Shown here piece after piece: positions 53,578 through 61,252 of a DNA stretch of 64,000 nucleotides (its first letter is position 1; each line of letters begins with the position of its first letter). The DNA is taken from contig NZ_SMTE01000007.1 of the NCBI RefSeq assembly GCF_004357765.1, positions 124,001 through 188,000 on the forward strand, read 5' to 3'. The notes beneath the pieces were generated by a model that was given only the letters and a program-made list of their open reading frames with translations, was not told the origin of the DNA and did no database searches. Origin of the DNA: Pseudomonas putida (GTDB lineage: Bacteria > Pseudomonadota > Gammaproteobacteria > Pseudomonadales > Pseudomonadaceae). A program made the translations under genes and the position numbers.

Positions 53578-53691
53578 ATTCGACCATATCTGTAAGCATA
53601 AGGGCATGCGTAATACAGCACATGGGACTATGATCTGTATGAAACATCGCAGGATTGATTTGCCGTGAGGCTGACCCGTCAAGGGGGCACT
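53578..53691 (+). other. Long 5' leader of the PA1414-type gene, possible SicX-like sRNA source
   Basis: About 80-110 bases of leader separate the Anr box from the start codon. In P. aeruginosa the anaerobically induced small RNA SicX derives from the PA1414 leader (recalled knowledge). The present leader contains no ORF; sequence identity with SicX cannot be judged here. The ribosome site AAGGGGGCACT is at its end. Confidence 0.35.
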
Positions 53692-53820
53692 ATGAAAAAC
53701 CAAATGTTCAACTGGCTCCACGACCTGGGTGTCGCGCTCGGGCTGATTCCACCACCCTTGCAGCCGGTACCGATCCCGACTGATGAAGAGCAGCGCAAGC
53801 GCCAACCACGCCGTCGCTGA
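53692..53820 (+). CDS. PA1414-family mini-protein (42 aa)
   Basis: A 42-residue protein containing NWLHDLGVALGLIPPPLQPVPIPTDEE and a basic tail (QRKRQPRRR). The WLHDLGVALGLI...PLQPIPIPT pattern is that of P. aeruginosa PA1414 as I remember it. No membrane segment; molecular role unknown. It is controlled by an Anr box and closed by a strong hairpin, so it should be highly expressed without oxygen. The position next to the gbu genes is like that in P. aeruginosa. Confidence 0.88.
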   Translation: MKNQMFNWLHDLGVALGLIPPPLQPVPIPTDEEQRKRQPRRR

Positions 53821-53834
53821 CCAGCTGATCAGAC

Positions 53835-53880
53835 ACGACAAGGCCGCTGCGTCCGGGGGATGCAGCGGCCTTTTTGTCGT
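53835..53880 (+). terminator. Rho-independent terminator after the PA1414-type gene
   Basis: GGCCGCTGC (53842-53850) pairs with GCAGCGGCC (53862-53870), followed by TTTTTG. Outer bases ACGACAA/TTTGTCGT lengthen the stem. The convergent symporter ends 4 bases further, so it may serve both. Confidence 0.88.
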
Positions 53881-53883
53881 CTG

Positions 53884-55263
53884 TCAGGCCAGTTTCACGT
53901 CAGCCACCGCCTTGGGCGACACGAGGCTGACCACCACGAAGCTCACCAGGCCGGCTGCCAGGCTGTAGTAGATCGGCGTATTGGCATCGAGCCCATCCTT
54001 GAACATGAATACCAACGCGGTGACGAAGCCCAGCGACATGCTGGTGATCGCCCCAGCGGTGGTGGCACGTTTCCAGAAGATCGCCCCGATCAGTGGCACC
54101 AGCATGCCACCGACCAGCAGGTTGTAGGCCAGTGTCAGGGCACTGATCACATCGCTTACCACCAAGGCGATGCCCAGTACCACCAGTCCCGTGAGGAGGG
54201 TGAACAGGCGGTTGATACCCAGGCTCGACTGCTTGCCGCCGCGCAGCTTGGGCAGCATGTCTTCGGTCAGGGTGGTGGAGGCCGCCAGCAGTGCGGCGCT
54301 GGCCGTGGACATCATGGCGGCCAGGGCAGCGGCCAGCAGCAGCCCGCGAATGCCGTCGGGCAGTGCACTCTTGATCATTTCGGCGAAGGCATTGTTGGGG
54401 TTGGCCAGATCCGGCAGCAGCACATGGGCGGCCATGCCGATCAGGGCGCAGGCCAGGCCGTAGAGCACGCAGTAGATCCCGGCGGCGGTACCGGCCCGCT
54501 GGCAGACCTTCTCGTCACGGGCGGTGAACACCCGCTGCCAGATGTCCTGGCCGATGAGGATGCCGAAGAAGTAGATCAGGAAGTAAGTGACGATGGTGTC
54601 CCAGCCGATGGTGGTCAACTGGAAGCTGGCAGCCGGCAGTTTGGCCACCAGCTCGTCCCAGCCACCGGCCTTGTACAGGCATACCGGCAGCAGGATGAAC
54701 ATCAGGCCCACGGTCTTGATCACGAACTGCACGATGTCGGTCAGGGTCAGCGACCACATGCCGCCGATGGTCGAGTAGATCACCACGACTCCGCCGCCCA
54801 GCAGCAGCGACGCCCAGAATGGCAGATCGAGCAGCACCTGCAGCACGGTGGTCATCGCCAGTACGGAAGTCACCCCGAGCATCAGCGCGTAGGCGAGCAT
54901 GATGGCGGCACTGGCCTGGCGGGCGAGGGGGTTGTAGCGTCGCTCCAGCACCTGGGTGACGGTGAAGATGCGCAGGCGCAGCAGAGGTTTGGCGAGAAAC
55001 AGGTTGATGGCGATGATGCCCATGCCTAGCGCGGCGCAGAGCCAGAAGCCGGAGATGCCATGGACGTAGCCCAGGCGTACGGTACCGACGGTGGATGCGC
55101 CGCCGAGTACGGTGGTGGCCATGGTGCCCATGTACAGCGTCGGGCCCAGGTTGCGTCCTGCCACCAGATAGTCCTCGTGGCTCTTTGCCCGGCGCATGCC
55201 GTACCAGCCAAGTCCGAGCATGGCGGCGGCGTAGAGCATTACAACGATGATGTCCAAGGCCAT
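53884..55263 (-). CDS. Sodium:solute symporter, probable guanidinobutyrate uptake
   Basis: 459 residues from the ATG at 55263 (GGGAG 7 bases upstream). About 12-13 helices of the SSS family: YLVAGRNLGPTLYMGTMATTVLGGASTVG at residues 28-56 forms the start of the LeuT-like core, and LLLAAALAAMMSTASAALLAASTTLTEDML carries the Na+-site Ser/Thr. It is 108 bases downstream of gbuA on the same strand. Uptake of guanidinobutyrate or a related guanidine is inferred from that. Confidence 0.85.
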   Translation of the reverse strand: MALDIIVVMLYAAAMLGLGWYGMRRAKSHEDYLVAGRNLGPTLYMGTMATTVLGGASTVGTVRLGYVHGISGFWLCAALGMGIIAINLFLAKPLLRLRIFTVTQVLERRYNPLARQASAAIMLAYALMLGVTSVLAMTTVLQVLLDLPFWASLLLGGGVVVIYSTIGGMWSLTLTDIVQFVIKTVGLMFILLPVCLYKAGGWDELVAKLPAASFQLTTIGWDTIVTYFLIYFFGILIGQDIWQRVFTARDEKVCQRAGTAAGIYCVLYGLACALIGMAAHVLLPDLANPNNAFAEMIKSALPDGIRGLLLAAALAAMMSTASAALLAASTTLTEDMLPKLRGGKQSSLGINRLFTLLTGLVVLGIALVVSDVISALTLAYNLLVGGMLVPLIGAIFWKRATTAGAITSMSLGFVTALVFMFKDGLDANTPIYYSLAAGLVSFVVVSLVSPKAVADVKLA

Positions 55264-55343
55264 TGGGGGTCTCCCGATTGTCTTTATTATGGCGCGGTCG
55301 AGCACGCGGGCGGCGACTGCGCCCGGCGTTCTCGTGGGGTATC

Positions 55344-55362
55344 GGCGGCCATCAGGGCCGCC
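55344..55362 (-). terminator. Short hairpin between gbuA and the symporter gene
   Basis: GGCGGCC-ATCAG-GGCCGCC, 9 bases after the gbuA stop, no U-run. Possibly an attenuator or mRNA end that sets the ratio between enzyme and transporter. Confidence 0.45.
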
Positions 55363-55371
55363 TGGGCCGGA

Positions 55372-56322
55372 TCAGCGGTGGACGACGCCCGGCAGTACGC
55401 AGAGCATCTCGAACAGCAGGTTGGCACCCAGCAACGAGGTGTTGCCGGTGGTGTCGTAGGGCGGAGAAACTTCCACCAGGTCGCAGCCGATCAGGTCCAG
55501 GCCTTGGCAGCCACGAATGATCTCCATCGCCTGGATGGTGGTCAAGCCGCCGATTTCCGGGGTGCCGGTGCCTGGAGCCCAGGCCGGGTCGATGCCGTCG
55601 ATGTCGAACGACAGGTACACCGGGCCACCGCCGACTTTTTCGCGGACTTCGGCCATCAGCGGTTGCAGCGACTTGTGCCAGCACTCTTCGGCCTGCACCA
55701 CGCGAAAGCCCTGGCGGCGGCTCCAGTTGAAGTCGTCGGCGGTGTAGCCCTGGGCGCGCAGGCCGATCTGGACCACGCGGTCGCAGTCGAGCAGGCCTTC
55801 TTCGACGGCGCGACGGAAGGTGGTGCCGTGGGCGATCTTCTCACCGAACATATGGTCGTTGACGTCGGCGTGAGCGTCGATGTGCACCAGGCCGATCTTG
55901 CCGTGTTTCTTGTGCAGGGCGCGCAGGATCGGCAGGGTGATGGTGTGGTCGCCGCCAAGGGTCAACGGGATGATGTCGTGCTCGAGGATTTCGTCATAGG
56001 CCTCCTCGATGATGCGTACGGCGTCGAGCAGGTTGAAGGTGTTGATCGCCACATCGCCGATGTCGGCCACCGACAGCGAGTCGAACGGCGCGGCGCCAGT
56101 CGCCATGTTGTAAGGGCGGATCATCACCGACTCGGCGCGAATTTGCCGCGGTCCGAAGCGGGTGCCCGAGCGCAGCGAGGTGCCGATGTCCAGCGGTACG
56201 CCGATGAACGCGGCATCGAGGCCGGCGGCGCTTTGCAGGTGGGGAAGACGCAGCATGGTGGCGATGCCGCCGAAACGCGGCATTTCGTTGCCGCCCAGTG
56301 GTTGGTGGAGAATCTTGTCCAC
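55372..56322 (-). CDS. gbuA: Guanidinobutyrase
   Basis: 316 residues starting at a GTG at 56322, with GAGG 6 bases before; a start four codons upstream (ATG at 56334) would put the ribosome site inside the gene. Ureohydrolase motifs holding two Mn: GGDHTITLP near residue 125, HIDAHADVND near 148, and SFDIDGIDPAWAPGTGTPE near 233. The sequence from DKILHQPLGGNEMPRFGGIATM is like GbuA of P. aeruginosa. It splits 4-guanidinobutyrate into 4-aminobutyrate and urea in arginine use through the dehydrogenase/transaminase routes. Divergent gbuR is the regulator. Confidence 0.93.
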   Translation of the reverse strand: MDKILHQPLGGNEMPRFGGIATMLRLPHLQSAAGLDAAFIGVPLDIGTSLRSGTRFGPRQIRAESVMIRPYNMATGAAPFDSLSVADIGDVAINTFNLLDAVRIIEEAYDEILEHDIIPLTLGGDHTITLPILRALHKKHGKIGLVHIDAHADVNDHMFGEKIAHGTTFRRAVEEGLLDCDRVVQIGLRAQGYTADDFNWSRRQGFRVVQAEECWHKSLQPLMAEVREKVGGGPVYLSFDIDGIDPAWAPGTGTPEIGGLTTIQAMEIIRGCQGLDLIGCDLVEVSPPYDTTGNTSLLGANLLFEMLCVLPGVVHR

Positions 56323-56471
56323 GGTGGGCCTCATCAGTCGGTCGATTGTTCTGTTTGTTCGAACCTGTACCGCCGCGCGTCTCGATCGGAAGAAGCCCGG
56401 CGGGTAGGGATGTTTCGGCGCAGTCTGCGCAAGGTAGTGGCTCGGAAGAATCGCTACCGGCAAAAACTTAC

Positions 56472-56487
56472 TTCAGATTTTTCTGAA
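56472..56487. promoter_or_regulatory. Candidate GbuR operator
   Basis: TTCAGA-TTTT-TCTGAA, a perfect 6-bp inverted repeat in the 223-base gbuA/gbuR spacer, 59 bases before the gbuR start. LysR proteins bind such interrupted dyads. Confidence 0.5.
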
Positions 56488-56545
56488 CTAAAGGCGGTGA
56501 GAGGGGGTAGACTGCCTGCAATACACGCCGCCGAACCTCTGCACC

Positions 56546-57439
56546 ATGGCCTCGACACTGCCCGATCTGAAACTGCTGCGTATCTTCGTCAGCGTGGTGC
56601 GCCACCAAGGCTTCGCCAACGCCCAGCGTGAGCTCAACCTGTCGACGTCGGCCATCAGCACCTACATGAGCCAGCTGGAGGGCGCACTTGGTATCGTGCT
56701 CTGCCACCGTGGCCGTGGTGGTTTCAGCCTGACCAGCAAGGGTGAGCTGTTCCACCAGGAAACCCTGCGCCTGCTGGCCGAACTGGACGGTTTCGAACAG
56801 TACGCCGCGGCGCTCAAGGGCGAACTGCGCGGCACCCTTAACCTGGGCGTGATCGACTCCACTGTCGGTGACCGCGCACTGCCGCTGGCCGAGGCCATCG
56901 GGGCCTACAGCCAGGAGCATCCGGCGGTGCACTTGCACCTGTCGGTGTCCAGCCCCTACGAGTTGCAGCTCGGCGTGCAGGACAACCGCCTGGACCTGGC
57001 CATCGGTGCCTTCTCCTCGCGCATGAGTGGGCTGGTCTACCAGCCGTTGTACCGCGAGCAGCACTGGCTGTACTGCAGCAGTCGTCACCCGCTGTATGCC
57101 GAGCGGCGCATCCCCGAGCAGGTCGTGACCCAGCAGCGCATGGTCGGCCGTGGCTACTGGAGCCAGGCCGAGTTGGCCCGTCATGGCTTCAAGCACAGTG
57201 CGGCAACGGTCGACAGCATGGAAGCGCAGTTGATCCTGATCCTGTCTGGGGCCTATATCGGCTATCTGCCGGAGCACTATGCCCAGGCCTGGGTCGACAA
57301 GGGCGACTTGCGGGTACTGTCGCCGGCTACTTTCGGCTATCAGGCGCCTTTCTCGCTGATCATCCGTCGTGGCCGCAGTCGCGAACCTTTGATCCAGACC
57401 TTCCGCGATCTGCTCAAGAGTCAACTCAACGTCGGCTGA
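56546..57439 (+). CDS. gbuR: LysR-family regulator of guanidinobutyrase
   Basis: 297 residues. HTH at about 22-50 (GFANAQRELNLSTSAISTYMSQLEGALG), effector domain from about 95 ending with FSLIIRRGRSREPLIQTFRDLL. Named by its divergent position next to gbuA, the arrangement in P. aeruginosa where GbuR activates gbuA with guanidinobutyrate as inducer. Confidence 0.88.
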   Translation: MASTLPDLKLLRIFVSVVRHQGFANAQRELNLSTSAISTYMSQLEGALGIVLCHRGRGGFSLTSKGELFHQETLRLLAELDGFEQYAAALKGELRGTLNLGVIDSTVGDRALPLAEAIGAYSQEHPAVHLHLSVSSPYELQLGVQDNRLDLAIGAFSSRMSGLVYQPLYREQHWLYCSSRHPLYAERRIPEQVVTQQRMVGRGYWSQAELARHGFKHSAATVDSMEAQLILILSGAYIGYLPEHYAQAWVDKGDLRVLSPATFGYQAPFSLIIRRGRSREPLIQTFRDLLKSQLNVG

Positions 57440-57578
57440 TGGAATTCTGGGGGTAAGTTTTTTGTTGGATCGTCCTAATGTCCTACAGAAACTGACCGCT
57501 AACCTCTCTAGCTTTCTGCTAAACATCAATATGCGTTGTTGGTGTCTCCATTGTATTACCTAGAAGGACCAACCAAAG

Positions 57579-59144
57579 ATGCGCATGAACTTGCCTTTGA
57601 CCGAGCACGAAAGAACCTTCTCCGGCGAGCAACGGCTGATTTCCACGACCGACCTCGATAGCCGGATCACCTACTGCAACGATGCGTTCGTAGCGATCAG
57701 CGGCTTTACCTACGATGAGCTGGTCGGTCAGCCGCACAATCTGGTGCGCCATCCGGACATGCCGGCAGCGGTGTTCGGTCACATGTGGGAGACCATCAAG
57801 CAAGGCAAGCCGTGGATGGGGGTGGTCAAGAACCGCGCTAAGAACGGCGACTATTACTGGGTGAGTGCCTATGTGACGGCCATCTACGAGAACGGCCGCA
57901 TCAGCGGCTATGAATCGGTGCGCTCGGTGCCCACGCGGGATCAGATCCGTCGGGCCGAGGCGCTCTATGCACGTCTGCGCGCTGGGCGCTCACCGGTGCC
58001 GGCGATCGCCCGCCTGGGGCAGGGTTTGGTGCGTGGCTGGCCCTTGCTCGGTGCCGGTTTGGCGTCAGCTGCCGGTTTCCTGTGGTTGCCGACACCTGTG
58101 GCACTAGGGGTTTTGGCGGCCAGCCTGCTGGGGAGCTGGGTACTGCTCGAGCATCAGCACAACCGAGCGATACGCCGCACCTTGGGCGAGCATCCCAAGG
58201 CGTTCACCAGCCCGTTGGTGGCCCTGACCTACAGTGACAACCCTGGACTGCAAGCGCAGCTGGACCTGGCGATGTTCAGCGAGGAGGCCCGCCTGCAGAC
58301 CGCGTTGACCCGTTTGGTGGATGCTGGGGTCGGGGTCAAGGCGCGCGCGGCGCAATCTGCCGACCTGTCCGAGGCCCAGGCGCAGATGCTCGACCGTCAG
58401 CGCAGCGAAACCGATCAGTCGGCGACGGCGATCTCGCAGATGGCGGCGACCATCCAGGAGGTCGCGCACAACGTGCAGAGTACCGCCCATGCTGCCGGTG
58501 ATGCCGACCAACTGGCTCAGCAGGGCAGTGAGCTGGCGCAGCAGAGCCTGAAGGCGATGGGCAGCATGAGCGATGCGGTCGATGACATCGGCCAGGCGGT
58601 CAATGCCCTGGCCGAGCAGACCCAGTCGATCGGTAGCGTGGTCGATGTGATCACCTCGATTGCCGAGCAGACCAACCTGCTGGCGCTCAATGCCGCGATC
58701 GAGGCGGCGCGGGCCGGTGAGCAGGGGCGTGGATTTGCGGTGGTTGCCGATGAAGTACGATCGCTGGCCCGTCGTACCCGCTCGTCCACCGAGGAAATCC
58801 ACCAGATCATCGCCAGCTTGCGCGCTAGTGCCGAACGGGCCGTGAGCACCGCCAGCCGTGGCGAGCAGATTTCCCGCGACAGCGTACAGAGCGTCGAAGC
58901 TGTGCAGGCAGCGCTGACCGGTATCGCCCAGGCGGTCAGTCGGATTACCGGGATGAGCCAGCAAATGGCGACAGCTTCGGAGCAGCAGAGCCACGTTGCC
59001 GAAGACATCAACCAACAGATCGTGCGCATCAGCCATCTGTGCGACGAGACGGCGGGGCAGGCCAAGCAGGGCGCCGAGATCAGCCAGGACCTGGAGCGCA
59101 TGGCCGAGTACCTGCATGATCTGGCGGAGCGCTTCAACCGCTGA
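57579..59144 (+). CDS. Aer-type PAS chemoreceptor
   Basis: 521 residues. One PAS domain at about 20-120 ([37 protein letters not shown]...[13 protein letters not shown]), the FAD-binding energy-taxis type of Aer. Two membrane stretches at about 150-190 ([36 protein letters not shown]) form a hairpin, so there is no periplasmic sensor. HAMP-like and methyl-accepting parts follow, with the intact tip [40 protein letters not shown] near 360-400. It senses redox state and steers to preferred energy conditions. P. putida has several Aer paralogues; the neighbouring genes suggest Aer-3. Confidence 0.92.
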   Translation: MRMNLPLTEHERTFSGEQRLISTTDLDSRITYCNDAFVAISGFTYDELVGQPHNLVRHPDMPAAVFGHMWETIKQGKPWMGVVKNRAKNGDYYWVSAYVTAIYENGRISGYESVRSVPTRDQIRRAEALYARLRAGRSPVPAIARLGQGLVRGWPLLGAGLASAAGFLWLPTPVALGVLAASLLGSWVLLEHQHNRAIRRTLGEHPKAFTSPLVALTYSDNPGLQAQLDLAMFSEEARLQTALTRLVDAGVGVKARAAQSADLSEAQAQMLDRQRSETDQSATAISQMAATIQEVAHNVQSTAHAAGDADQLAQQGSELAQQSLKAMGSMSDAVDDIGQAVNALAEQTQSIGSVVDVITSIAEQTNLLALNAAIEAARAGEQGRGFAVVADEVRSLARRTRSSTEEIHQIIASLRASAERAVSTASRGEQISRDSVQSVEAVQAALTGIAQAVSRITGMSQQMATASEQQSHVAEDINQQIVRISHLCDETAGQAKQGAEISQDLERMAEYLHDLAERFNR

Positions 59145-59201
59145 TGATCGAGGGCGTGGCCGGCGCTCCTATGGCACACTGTGCCGGGTAAGGAGAACCC
59201 C

Positions 59202-59801
59202 ATGCCCAGACCCCGTTGCGGGCGCTGCCAGCGCCCGCTCGATCACTGCCTCTGTGCGTTGATCCCGTCGCTTGCCAGCCGCACCCGTGTGGTCCTGCTG
59301 CAGCATCCCAGTGAAACCGACCACGCGCTCAACACTGCGCGCTTCGCGGCGCTTGGCCTGGTCAATGCCGAACTGCGCGTCGGTGAAGTGTTCGACGACC
59401 TCGACCAGCTGTTGTCGACGCCGGGTTACCGGCCAGTGCTGCTGTTTCCTGGTGACGAGGCCCAGGTGCTGGAGGCTTGTGCCGAGGCCGACGATACGCC
59501 GCTGTTGTTGGTGGTCCCCGACGGCACCTGGCGCAAGGCGCGCAAGCTGCTGTACCTGAACCCGCTGCTCGAGGCGCTGCCCAGGGTCACGCTGGCTCAG
59601 GTGGCACCGTCGCGATATCGCCTGCGCAAGGCACCGGAGCCCGGGGCGGTTTCGACCATCGAGGCGGTGGTGCAGGCGTTGAACGTGCTGGAGCAACCGG
59701 CGAGTTTCGATGAGTTGCTACGCCCGTTCGAGGCGTTGATCGAGGGGCAGATCGAAGCGATGGGGGCCGAGGTGTTTGCGCGTAATCATGGGGGGGATTG
59801 A
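59202..59801 (+). CDS. DTW-domain tRNA aminocarboxypropyltransferase
   Basis: 199 residues from the ATG at 59202 (AAGGAG upstream). Four Cys near the start (CGRCQRPLDHCLC) bind zinc, and the DTW signature is seen as DGTWRKARK near residue 107, followed by YRLRKAPEPGAVSTIEAV. DTW proteins such as E. coli TapT/YfiP put a 3-amino-3-carboxypropyl group on a tRNA uridine using S-adenosylmethionine. Whether this is the TapT orthologue at position 47 cannot be decided by reading. Confidence 0.9.
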   Translation: MPRPRCGRCQRPLDHCLCALIPSLASRTRVVLLQHPSETDHALNTARFAALGLVNAELRVGEVFDDLDQLLSTPGYRPVLLFPGDEAQVLEACAEADDTPLLLVVPDGTWRKARKLLYLNPLLEALPRVTLAQVAPSRYRLRKAPEPGAVSTIEAVVQALNVLEQPASFDELLRPFEALIEGQIEAMGAEVFARNHGGD

Positions 59802-59838
59802 AGCGCTTGTCGTGAGGTTTTCGGTGTTGGTGAGAACA

Positions 59839-61191
59839 TCAACGCTCGCGTAACGCCTCGGTCCGCGCCTTGAGCACCGGCTTGAGCAGATAATCCAGCA
59901 CGCTTTTCTGCCCGGTGATGATATCCACCGTGGCAATCATCCCCGGAATGATCAGCAGCGGCTTGTTATCGCCACCCAGGTGGTTCTTGTCGGTCCGCAC
60001 CTGGATCAGATAGAACGCATTGCCCTTGTCGTCGGTGACGGTGTCGGCGCTGATCATCTCCAGCTTGGCCTTCAACCCGCCATAGATGGTGTAATCGTAG
60101 GCACTGAACTTGACCATCGCCTGTTGACCGGGATGCAGGAAAGCAACGTCCTGTGGCCGGACCTTGGCCTCGATCAGCAGGTTGTCTTCGATCGGCACGA
60201 TTTCCACCAAATCGCTGCCGGGCTGCACCACCCCGCCGATGGTGTTGACCTTGAGCAGCTTGATGATGCCACGTACCGGCGACACCACCGTGGTGCGTTT
60301 GACCCGGTCATCGATGGCGATGCTGGTGGCGGTGATCTTCGACAACTCGGTGCGCTTGTCATTGAGCTCCTTGGCCGCCTCGGAGCGGAACGTCGCATCG
60401 GACTCCTGCACCTTGCTCTTGATCTCCGCCACCGCCGCTTCGGCACGTGGGATGGCCAGGCTGGTGGCGTTGAGCTGTCCGCGGGCTTCGACCGTGCGTT
60501 GCTTGAGGCGCAGGATTTCCACGGGCGAGATGGCGCCGGTGCCCACCAGTGGTGTCGACATGTTCAACTCTTGCTGCAACAGGCCCAAGGCCGAGCGGTA
60601 TTGATCGACCTTGGAGCGGAACTCGGCCAGTTCCTGGGTCTTTTGCCGCAATTGCTCGGCGAGGGTCTGTTTTTCGCTGGCCAGACGCAGCTGACGCGAG
60701 TCGTACAAGGCTTGCTCGTCCTCGGCGACCTGGGGTGCCTTGGCGCGAACTTCCTCCGACAACACGAAAGGTCGGCCTTCGGACTCGGCTGATAAACGTT
60801 CGACCTGGGCCATGAGTGCGTAGCGATCGGCCTCGCTCTCACCCTTGTTCGAGCGGAAACGGGTGTCGTCCAGACGCAACAGCGTCGCGCCTTTTTCGAC
60901 CATTTGCCCTTCGCGCACGAACAGTTCGGTGACGATTCCGCCCTCGAGATTCTGTACCACCTGTATTTTGCTCGACGGGATCGCCTTGCCTTCGCCCACG
61001 GTCACTTCATCGAGCACCGCCAGGCTGGCCCAGACCAGCGCAACCAGCAGCAGTAACGCCGCCAGCCACACGGTCAGGCGCGACAGGCGCGGGGAATCCT
61101 GCAACGTGGCGCCGGCCAGCTCCGGCATGTAGTCGCGCTCGGCGTTCTTGTCGGCGCCGTGGGAGCTGCGAACGCTGTGGCCGATTGTCAT
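59839..61191 (-). CDS. lapC: HlyD-family type I secretion adaptor (LapC-like)
   Basis: 450 residues with GAGAGGTAGTCC before the ATG. One membrane helix near residues 37-60 (LTVWLAALLLLVALVWASLAVLDEV), a lipoyl-like segment around PSSKIQVVQNLEGGIVTELFVREGQMV, a long alpha-helical hairpin (residues ~115-300), and a C-terminal beta-barrel with the HlyD end signature (LLIIPGMIATVDIITGQKSVLDYLLKPVLKA). It links the ABC protein to the TolC-like pore. Last gene of the minus-strand operon TolC-ABC-HlyD, the lapE-lapB-lapC order. Confidence 0.87.
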   Translation of the reverse strand: MTIGHSVRSSHGADKNAERDYMPELAGATLQDSPRLSRLTVWLAALLLLVALVWASLAVLDEVTVGEGKAIPSSKIQVVQNLEGGIVTELFVREGQMVEKGATLLRLDDTRFRSNKGESEADRYALMAQVERLSAESEGRPFVLSEEVRAKAPQVAEDEQALYDSRQLRLASEKQTLAEQLRQKTQELAEFRSKVDQYRSALGLLQQELNMSTPLVGTGAISPVEILRLKQRTVEARGQLNATSLAIPRAEAAVAEIKSKVQESDATFRSEAAKELNDKRTELSKITATSIAIDDRVKRTTVVSPVRGIIKLLKVNTIGGVVQPGSDLVEIVPIEDNLLIEAKVRPQDVAFLHPGQQAMVKFSAYDYTIYGGLKAKLEMISADTVTDDKGNAFYLIQVRTDKNHLGGDNKPLLIIPGMIATVDIITGQKSVLDYLLKPVLKARTEALRER

Positions 61192-61252
61192 GGACTACCT
61201 CTCTTGCCGCGGGGCGTGAGTCGCGTTGCTTTCATCGCGCTTAGGCACGCGT

